A stretch of 6,393 nt of DNA from Lysobacterales bacterium (GTDB lineage: Bacteria > Pseudomonadota > Gammaproteobacteria > Xanthomonadales > Marinicellaceae). Under the pieces are notes generated by a model, which saw nothing but the letters and a program-made list of their open reading frames with translations, searched no databases and was not told where the DNA came from. The DNA is taken from assembly GCA_027083915.1 (NCBI GenBank), contig JALWML010000152.1, forward strand, positions 1-6,393, written 5' to 3'. Below are positions 1-5,436 of this stretch, piece after piece. The translations under genes and the position numbers were made by a program. Numbering within the stretch: position 1 is the first letter of the stretch; the number at the start of each line of letters is the position of its first letter.

Positions 1-1062
1 GTTAATAACTCTAACATTCAATTCATCTAAAATAATTTTGGAATATTTCCAATTTAATTCAGAATGAGATGGAATAAGAATTACATGGTTAAAACAATTA
101 GATAATTTTTCTATTACTTCCTTGGTGAAAAGTTCAACACCTCCTCGAAAATCTAACCCATGAATAACATGTAATATCGTTTCCTTTTCTAAATCCATTT
201 TAAATAGTACTTCCTCTATTTGTCTAATAGGATTGTTTTCAGAAAAATATTTCACTTCTTTTTCATAATTTGGCCAACGCAAAGAGAGGAGTTTAGAGTT
301 GAATTTTTTAATCACATGAGCCTTATTCAAAAAACTCTTTGAACCATCATGATAAACAAATGCAGCTATTGCACATGCTATTGAATAACCTTTATTTCTA
401 ACTCTTAAGGAATAGTCACACTCTTCACCATACCCTGGATTGTAAATCAAATCAAAACCACCAAATTCTTCCACTATTTTTTTCTTAATCAGCATACAAG
501 AACCCACTGCTGTAGGAATTGGATACCACTGCCCTTTGAACTGTCCTAAACACTCAACATTGCTCAATGACGCCTCTGAAAGTGACAAAATAGTCGCATT
601 ATTTGATAAGGGGCACACTATCGCAATATTCTCATTAGAAGCAACTAAATCTAATTCTTGCAACCAATTTAAAGTAACTATTGTATCTGAGTTCAATATA
701 ATACAATCATTGTTGATTTTAGTTAATGCAAAGTTTACATTTTGTAAATAACCTATATTTTCTTTATGATGATATACGTAAATATGAGCATATCTTTTGA
801 CTAATTTATCAAGCCACAGTGAAACCTGATTATCTGTACTGTTGTCATTATAAATATGAATAGTGTGCTTTGTATTAGTATAATTTAATAAACTCTCTAT
901 ACATATTTTTAGAGAATGTAAGCCATTAAATACAGTAATTATTATTTCGTATGTCTTACATTCTTTGTTGCTTGAAACTAAATTTATTTTTGATTGATGT
1001 TCAATTTTTTGAATATATTCATTCAATTCATTTTGAAACTTATTACTAATATTCTTATTCAT
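1..1062 (-). CDS. GT2-family glycosyltransferase, probable GT2-GT4 fusion (3' end outside window)
   Basis: The minus strand is open from ATG at 1062 to base 1 (354 codons, no stop), so the gene continues past the left edge. A TAG lies directly upstream in frame, so this ATG is the first possible start; it overlaps the tadA stop as ATGA. Residues 1-36 are a polar leader. Residues 38-240 form a GT-A domain: EIIITVFNG (39-47), NDNSTD (72-77), ENIGYLQNVN (101-110), a DxD-like NSDT (124-127), a GYGEECDYSLR segment (210-220) carrying the probable catalytic acid E214 or D216, and VYHDGSKSF (236-244). Such enzymes transfer sugars from nucleotide-sugars onto polysaccharide or O-antigen chains at the cytoplasmic membrane. 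From residue 296, ILHVIHGLDFRGGVELF resembles the glycine-rich N-terminus of GT4 enzymes, suggesting a second catalytic domain. Donor and acceptor cannot be predicted. Both ends of the gene are more AT-rich than its neighbours. There is no clear Shine-Dalgarno site, so translation is probably coupled to tadA. Confidence 0.9.
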   Translation of the reverse strand, partial: MNKNISNKFQNELNEYIQKIEHQSKINLVSSNKECKTYEIIITVFNGLHSLKICIESLLNYTNTKHTIHIYNDNSTDNQVSLWLDKLVKRYAHIYVYHHKENIGYLQNVNFALTKINNDCIILNSDTIVTLNWLQELDLVASNENIAIVCPLSNNATILSLSEASLSNVECLGQFKGQWYPIPTAVGSCMLIKKKIVEEFGGFDLIYNPGYGEECDYSLRVRNKGYSIACAIAAFVYHDGSKSFLNKAHVIKKFNSKLLSLRWPNYEKEVKYFSENNPIRQIEEVLFKMDLEKETILHVIHGLDFRGGVELFTKEVIEKLSNCFNHVILIPSHSELNWKYSKIILDELNVRVIN

Positions 1063-1520
1063 CTATTTTTCATTCTTTTTAGTTTAAAGAACTGTTGCAA
1101 TAATTGGGCACAATCTTGCTCTAACACACCACCTTGAACTTTCACTTGGTGGTTGTGAAAGGCGTTGTCAAAACAATTTTCACAGGTTCCTGCCATACCT
1201 GTTTTTTTATCGTAAGCCCCAAATATCACCTTCTCAATTCGCGCGTGAACAATCGCTCCCACACACATCATACAGGGTTCTAATGTGACGTATAACGTTG
1301 TATTGACTAAGCGATAATTGTTGATTTTTTCACCTGTATCTCGAATCGCTTGGATTTCTGCATGCGCTGATGCATCATTTAAAGTGATAACTTGATTAAA
1401 TCCACTTCCAATAATTTGGTTATCTTTTACAATCACTGCACCAACAGGGACTTCATTCTCTATTTCGGCTTGTTTGGCACTATCTATCGCTTTTGCCATC
1501 CAATATTCATGACTGTGCAC
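1059..1520 (-). CDS. tadA: tRNA-specific adenosine deaminase TadA
   Basis: This is a cytosolic zinc deaminase that converts adenosine 34 of tRNA-Arg(ACG) to inosine, allowing wobble decoding of CGN codons; it is usually essential. The protein has 153 residues, a normal length. The zinc site is complete: H53 and catalytic E55 in SAHAEI, and C83 and C86 in PCMMC. VPVGAVIV (24-31), the conserved N42, TLYVTLEP (75-82) and the C-terminal FFKLKR helix (144-149) are also family features. The N-terminal SHEYWM matches the E. coli TadA start region, which supports the GTG start at 1520 rather than ATG at 1499. GTG also has GGAG eight bases upstream. The start lies inside the end of the GldG-like gene (14-nt overlap), and the stop overlaps the glycosyltransferase ATG (4 nt). 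An unusual extra CxxC (C113, C116) is present. Confidence 0.97.
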   Translation of the reverse strand: MHSHEYWMAKAIDSAKQAEIENEVPVGAVIVKDNQIIGSGFNQVITLNDASAHAEIQAIRDTGEKINNYRLVNTTLYVTLEPCMMCVGAIVHARIEKVIFGAYDKKTGMAGTCENCFDNAFHNHQVKVQGGVLEQDCAQLLQQFFKLKRMKNR

Positions 1521-2718
1521 GGTTTTTTCTCCATACTAAAATAGCTTTCATCAACAAAATTAAAGGAATAAGCAACAAAAAGACCGCACTTAAAACAATC
1601 AACTGCGTTTGGCTTAATACTAATTGAGTATTTTGATTAATCTGCACCGGAATATTGATGCGATTATCATGGAATAACAACCAATCAACCATGCGTTCAA
1701 TCATGCTTTTATTGGCAGCGGCTGCAAGGTATTGGTTACTGACAAAATCACTGTCTCCAACTATTATCAACCGACTTTTAGGCAACTCTTGTGCCACGGC
1801 AATAGTTTTATTATTGTCACTTGTCATAAATGCCTGAGCAGCATCTAAAACAATTTCTTTTGCCTCGGCAATAAAGACTGGTTGGTTAAAATTCTCTGTA
1901 ATGGCATGGTTTGGAAATTGTGATAAATAATTACCGTCCTTTTCATTGGAAATACTCAATTCATCACCTGAAAATGAACCAAGTGCCAACTCTAAGTTTG
2001 TTTGATTACTGTTAATATCATCTAACCAGAGAATACTGACACCAGATTCTATTAGATTAACAATATAATCGGTTAGTTGACTGTTTAGAGCTTCAGTTGG
2101 ATTGGCTAAAACTAATAATTTAACATTCTCAGGTAAAACAATACTGTTATCCAATGGCATACGGGCAATGTTAAAGCCACTTTTTTTCAAATGAACCAAC
2201 AATTGAGACAACCCTGTTGCAGACTCATCCCCAATGGTTCTCATACCAAATCGTTCCGCAAAGACAATCCATTGGTCAGATTGATTTTGCAGTCTTAAAA
2301 GAGCATTGCTGATAGCTGATTCTGACAACTCTGTAATATTAATCTTTTTTAATTGGCTATCATCCTGATAAGACAGCACTATTTCTCCTTGCATAGTTAT
2401 AGAATTAGCTTTAACTTGATTTGGGTTTTGAGTTGGATCGACAAATGCTACCACTAGTGATTGATTCACTTTTTTATAGGGCAATAAAAACTGTTTAACC
2501 TTATTACCAATGACTGAATCTTCACGGCTAAAAACCGTAAATTTTACGGATTTTTCTTCTTTAATTTGATTAAGCACATACAGTGTTTTAGCTGATAATC
2601 CCATTTTTTTATCAATCACTACGTTATAATTTTGTTTTTCAAGAATAATAAACACAGCGGATAACAATAAGATCAGAGCAATCACAGCAGAGTACAATTT
2701 TAGAATTCTAAGGTTCAT
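1507..2718 (-). CDS. GldG-like ABC transporter auxiliary protein (ABC_transp_aux-type periplasmic domain)
   Basis: The protein has 403 residues: an N-terminal membrane helix (about 7-27), a large domain predicted to be periplasmic, and a C-terminal helix (about 373-393) followed by a short basic tail. The layout and motifs match the GldG / uncharacterised ABC auxiliary family: LSAKTLYVLNQI (41-52), GEIVLSYQDD (111-120), ELSESAISNALLRL (130-143), a LLVLANPTEALNSQL segment (201-215) followed by GVSILWLDD (226-234), and IIVGDSDF (318-325). The latter parts resemble the fold that displays a large extracytoplasmic domain beside an ABC-2 exporter. ATG at 2718 overlaps the permease stop by 4 nt, with AAGG 8 nt upstream. 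It is encoded directly after the ATPase and permease, as in gldA-gldF-gldG sets. In Bacteroidetes these genes serve gliding; in other bacteria the substrate is unknown. The family call is good, but the function is not established. Confidence 0.85.
   Translation of the reverse strand: MNLRILKLYSAVIALILLLSAVFIILEKQNYNVVIDKKMGLSAKTLYVLNQIKEEKSVKFTVFSREDSVIGNKVKQFLLPYKKVNQSLVVAFVDPTQNPNQVKANSITMQGEIVLSYQDDSQLKKINITELSESAISNALLRLQNQSDQWIVFAERFGMRTIGDESATGLSQLLVHLKKSGFNIARMPLDNSIVLPENVKLLVLANPTEALNSQLTDYIVNLIESGVSILWLDDINSNQTNLELALGSFSGDELSISNEKDGNYLSQFPNHAITENFNQPVFIAEAKEIVLDAAQAFMTSDNNKTIAVAQELPKSRLIIVGDSDFVSNQYLAAAANKSMIERMVDWLLFHDNRINIPVQINQNTQLVLSQTQLIVLSAVFLLLIPLILLMKAILVWRKNRAQS
1529..1532 (-). 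promoter_or_regulatory. Ribosome binding site deciding the tadA GTG start
   Basis: On the minus strand GGAG lies 8 nt before GTG at 1520-1518, within the last codons of the upstream gene. It supports the GTG start and gives tadA its own ribosome entry site despite the 14-nt gene overlap. Confidence 0.75.
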
Positions 2719-3461
2719 AAAACATACCTTTTATGTGTTATTCTTATCTTAACAATAAACAAAAATAATACTATCCCAAAGATAAAATAAGCAACCGCAG
2801 CAACAGGAATGCTGTTTTTGCTGAATTGATAGAATTGATAAAAAGGTGAAATGATTTGCAAATAATTTTTGCCCCACTCTGCTCCCAAACCACTTTGGGT
2901 AATCAACAATAATGCCATTAACACGATCAGTGAAAGTAAAATAGCAAATCCAGAATTGCTAAAAAAACTAGAAATCATCATGGTTAAAGCAACCATCCAA
3001 AGCATCAACAAAAATAATCCACTACTCATGACAATAACAGGTAACCACTGAATACCACTAATTATGCTTAAACTGGCAACTGCCAATAGGGCGGGTAAAA
3101 TAAATAGAAAACAAACTGCAATCAAGGCTGAATATTTTTGCCAGACAATTCTAAATTCAGAATATTGAGTCAAATGCAACAACGACCAACCATTGTTGTG
3201 ACTTAATCGAGCATAACTCAGCCCACCAATTATTGAGGTAATAAAAACTAATATCTTGGCTTGTGATGAAATAAAAGGAGTCAAAATGCCTTGAGTGATT
3301 GTTGGAGCATCACTCATGCCAGCGAATTTTACTTGCAAGGTCGTAAACAACTCGATTGACAACAAAAACGACCACGCACTCAAAAAAGCCGTCAAAGACA
3401 GAATCAACCAAATAAGTGGTGAACGCAAAAAATACTTAATCTCTGATTGAAATAAGGTCAT
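2715..3461 (-). CDS. ABC-2 type transporter permease (GldF/NosY-like)
   Basis: This is a 248-residue integral membrane protein with about six hydrophobic segments (roughly 15-36, 64-84, 110-136, 139-164, 170-189, 220-238), the normal layout of an ABC-2 permease. The N-terminus (EIKYFLRSPLIWLI, 7-20) has the family's short amphipathic lead-in, followed by a first helix rich in aromatic residues. The FAGMSDAPTITQGI loop after helix 1 (46-59) and the SPFYQFYQFS stretch before the last helix (205-214) are typical of GldF-like permeases. The start at 3461 has AGGAG five bases upstream and overlaps the ATPase stop by 4 nt, and the stop overlaps the GldG-like start by 4 nt. It would form the membrane channel with the upstream ATPase, probably as a dimer. 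The substrate is unknown. Confidence 0.88.
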   Translation of the reverse strand: MTLFQSEIKYFLRSPLIWLILSLTAFLSAWSFLLSIELFTTLQVKFAGMSDAPTITQGILTPFISSQAKILVFITSIIGGLSYARLSHNNGWSLLHLTQYSEFRIVWQKYSALIAVCFLFILPALLAVASLSIISGIQWLPVIVMSSGLFLLMLWMVALTMMISSFFSNSGFAILLSLIVLMALLLITQSGLGAEWGKNYLQIISPFYQFYQFSKNSIPVAAVAYFIFGIVLFLFIVKIRITHKRYVL

Positions 3462-4159
3462 ACAGTCTCCTGAACATGCGTATGCCGCATGTAAAGTTCT
3501 TCTAAGTTTGTATCTACCTGCATAATGACATCATCCAATAGTTTGCCTTGTTGCATAATCAACACACGGTCACTAACCATCTGGGCTTCCGCCAAGTAGT
3601 GAGTCGATAGGATAACAATAGTATCTTTCTTTAGTTCTTTAATCATACGACGAAAATCAATAATCAGATGTGGATCTAAACCATTAAGTGGTTCATCCAT
3701 AATCAATAATTTAGGTTTATTAATCAGTGCCCCAGCCAAATTAAGGCGTTGTTTATAGCCTAGAGATAATTGATTGCAACGTTTATTAACAACCCGCCCT
3801 AATTGACATTGCTCTATTAATTCTTCTTGAAACACACAATTTTTAAGTCTAGCAACTAATTGCAATTGCTCTTTTACCGTTAATTCAGGCATGACCAAAG
3901 GAGTCTCGGGCATATACCCCACCAATTTCAAATAAGATTGACGTTGTGACTGACTATCTTTCCCCATAAATTCAATACAGCCCTGAGTTGGAAAAAGCGT
4001 AGCTGCTATTGTTTTTAATAAAGTAGATTTACCCGCACCATTGGGTCCAAGCAAGGTAATAGCTTGTGCTTTGTGTACAGCAAAGCTAATAGCATCAAGT
4101 AGCACTTGGTGACTTAACGAAAAACTCACATTTTGAACAGTTAAAAGGCTTTTATCCAT
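3458..4159 (-). CDS. ABC transporter ATP-binding protein (GldA/CcmA-type)
   Basis: This 233-residue cytoplasmic ATPase drives the adjacent permease. All nucleotide-binding motifs are intact: Walker A GPNGAGKST (38-46), a Q-loop position occupied by E85 in GYMPE (as common in the GldA/NosF/CcmA-like group), signature LSLGYKQR (131-138), Walker B LLIMDEP (151-157), D-loop GLDP (160-163) and switch histidine H187 in STHYLAEA. The length is short but normal for the group, which lacks a large C-terminal domain. It is the first gene of the minus-strand operon and starts 45 nt from a TATAAT -10 element. No clear Shine-Dalgarno site precedes ATG 4159, but no other in-frame ATG occurs before Walker A. 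It is probably an exporter ATPase; the substrate cannot be told from sequence. Confidence 0.94.
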   Translation of the reverse strand: MDKSLLTVQNVSFSLSHQVLLDAISFAVHKAQAITLLGPNGAGKSTLLKTIAATLFPTQGCIEFMGKDSQSQRQSYLKLVGYMPETPLVMPELTVKEQLQLVARLKNCVFQEELIEQCQLGRVVNKRCNQLSLGYKQRLNLAGALINKPKLLIMDEPLNGLDPHLIIDFRRMIKELKKDTIVILSTHYLAEAQMVSDRVLIMQQGKLLDDVIMQVDTNLEELYMRHTHVQETV

Positions 4160-4182
4160 ATGCTTAAGTACGCGATTAGTTC

Positions 4183-4211
4183 TCGACTCATGAGGGAAAA
4201 GATATTATAGT
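4183..4211 (+). promoter_or_regulatory. Promoter for the desaturase-nuclease operon
   Basis: TCGACT (4183-4188, 4/6 match to TTGACA) is separated by 17 bp from TATAGT (4206-4211, 5/6 match to TATAAT). The predicted transcript start is near 4218, giving a leader of about 24 nt. The -10 shares four bases (4206-4209) with the opposing promoter. Confidence 0.55.
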
Positions 4212-4232
4212 ATCGCTTTTGAATTAAATAAC
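4204..4232 (-). promoter_or_regulatory. Promoter for the minus-strand ABC transporter-tadA-glycosyltransferase operon
   Basis: The minus strand reads a perfect TATAAT at 4209-4204. No good -35 is present: the best candidates are TTATTT (16-bp spacer) or GTTATT (17-bp spacer), and no extended -10 TG precedes it. The predicted transcript start is near 4197, about 38 nt before the ATPase ATG. The element overlaps the plus-strand -10. Confidence 0.5.
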
Positions 4233-4241
4233 CATAAATTT

Positions 4242-5432
4242 ATGAATATTTTAGCTTTTTTACAATATGGCTTGCTTGATTTTTCGGTATTACAAATTAT
4301 CATCTCCTTATTAATCGTCACTCAAATCACAATTTTAGCTGTAACTCTTTATTTGCACCGTGACCAAACACATCGTGGTCTACAACTGCACCCATTGGTT
4401 CGCCACTTTTTCCGCCTCCACTTATGGCTAACCACAGGTATGTTAACCAAAGATTGGGTTGCCATTCACCGCAAACACCATGCTAAATGCGAAACCGAAG
4501 AAGACCCACATTCTCCACAATATTATGGCATTAAAACTGTTCTTTACTCAGGTGTAGAACTCTATACAAAAGAACGCAATAACAAAGAAACTCTTGAAAA
4601 ATATGGCAAAGGTACGCCAAATGACTGGCTAGAGAGGAATATTTATACGCGTTTTCATTTTTTAGGCATTTTTATTATGTTTTTAATTGATGTGGCTTTA
4701 TTTGGCGCCATTGGCATTACATTTTGGGCCATTCAAATCGTTTGGATACCCTTCTTTGCTGCTGGCGTTATTAATGGTTTAGCTCATTGGTATGGTTACC
4801 GCAATTATTCTACTGAAGATTGTTCCACCAATATTTCACGTTTTGGTGTCATTATTGGCGGTGAAGAATTGCACAATAACCACCATGCATTCCCTTCTTC
4901 TTGTAAATTCGCCCACAAAAAAGATGAATACGATTGGGGTTGGTACGTCATCAAAGCTTTAAGCCTTGTTGGTCTTGCTAAAATTAAGAAAACAGTTCCT
5001 GAACTGGAACAATCCAGCAACGAAAATCTAGATCTAGATGCAGTTAAAGCCATGCTCACACACAAAGTGAACTTACTGCAAGTTTATGTCAAAGACGTTG
5101 TCAAACCAGCCATATCGCAAGAATACGATCTACGCAGTAAACAAATTAAACAAACCTCTGATAAGTTCTTAAACTCCATGTCTATTGATTGGCGTTTTTT
5201 AGATGATGAAGCAAAAGAGCTGTTTAAACACTATATCCATACTTCGCCTACTATCGAAACCATTATTAAATACCGTGATGAATTAAAAAGTATTTGGGAA
5301 TCCAATGGTAAAACTTCAGAGCAAATGATTGAAGCCATTAGACAGTGGTGTCAAAAAGCCGAAAAGAGCGGTGTCAAGGTCTTACAAGAGTATGCACGCA
5401 AATTGCAAACATACCGCTTAAAAGGAGTTTAG
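4242..5432 (+). CDS. Membrane delta-9-type fatty acid desaturase with long C-terminal tail
   Basis: This is a diiron membrane enzyme that uses O2 and electrons to insert a cis double bond in acyl chains, on phospholipid or acyl-CoA, so adjusting membrane fluidity. All histidine boxes are present: HRDQTH (39-44), HRKHH (76-80), the NGLAH histidine (H182) and HNNHH (211-215). Helices lie at about 16-38, 140-160 and 162-178. KHHAKCETEEDPHSP (78-92), KYGKGTPNDW and IPFFAAGVINGLAH closely resemble the proteobacterial class that includes Pseudomonas DesA/DesB (from memory, not a search). The tail, about residues 240-396, is polar and largely helical, ending with LQTYRLKGV, and is also found in that class; its role is unclear. 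At 396 residues it is full length. No Shine-Dalgarno site precedes ATG 4242. The stop lies 1-4 nt before the next gene, whose ribosome site is inside this gene's last codons. Whether the substrate is lipid-bound or CoA-bound is undecided. Confidence 0.95.
   Translation: MNILAFLQYGLLDFSVLQIIISLLIVTQITILAVTLYLHRDQTHRGLQLHPLVRHFFRLHLWLTTGMLTKDWVAIHRKHHAKCETEEDPHSPQYYGIKTVLYSGVELYTKERNNKETLEKYGKGTPNDWLERNIYTRFHFLGIFIMFLIDVALFGAIGITFWAIQIVWIPFFAAGVINGLAHWYGYRNYSTEDCSTNISRFGVIIGGEELHNNHHAFPSSCKFAHKKDEYDWGWYVIKALSLVGLAKIKKTVPELEQSSNENLDLDAVKAMLTHKVNLLQVYVKDVVKPAISQEYDLRSKQIKQTSDKFLNSMSIDWRFLDDEAKELFKHYIHTSPTIETIIKYRDELKSIWESNGKTSEQMIEAIRQWCQKAEKSGVKVLQEYARKLQTYRLKGV
5422..5427 (+). promoter_or_regulatory. 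Ribosome binding site supporting a TTG start of the nuclease
   Basis: AAGGAG lies in the last codons of the desaturase gene, 6 nt before TTG 5434 and 9 nt before TTG 5437, both in frame with the nuclease. The only nearby in-frame ATG (5527) falls after the mature N-terminus and would remove the signal peptide and two zinc ligands. Confidence 0.8.
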
Positions 5433-5436
5433 TTTG

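Noticed and set aside
536..751. Plus-strand open frame of 71 codons
   Set aside because: It lies entirely opposite the glycosyltransferase, whose minus-strand frame has continuous GT2 motifs; no ribosome site or recognisable domain.
1655..1837. Plus-strand open frame of 60 codons
   Set aside because: Antisense to the GldG-like gene, with no family features or start signals.
2869..3051. Plus-strand open frame of 60 codons
   Set aside because: Antisense to the permease helices; composition explained by the opposite strand.
4187..4194. Perfect 8-bp palindrome CTCATGAG near the plus -35 element
   Set aside because: Too short to call an operator; no second copy or known regulator site is recognised, though it overlaps the -35.
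4805..5065. Minus-strand open frame of 86 codons
   Set aside because: Antisense to the desaturase, across its third histidine box, which is clearly the real coding frame.
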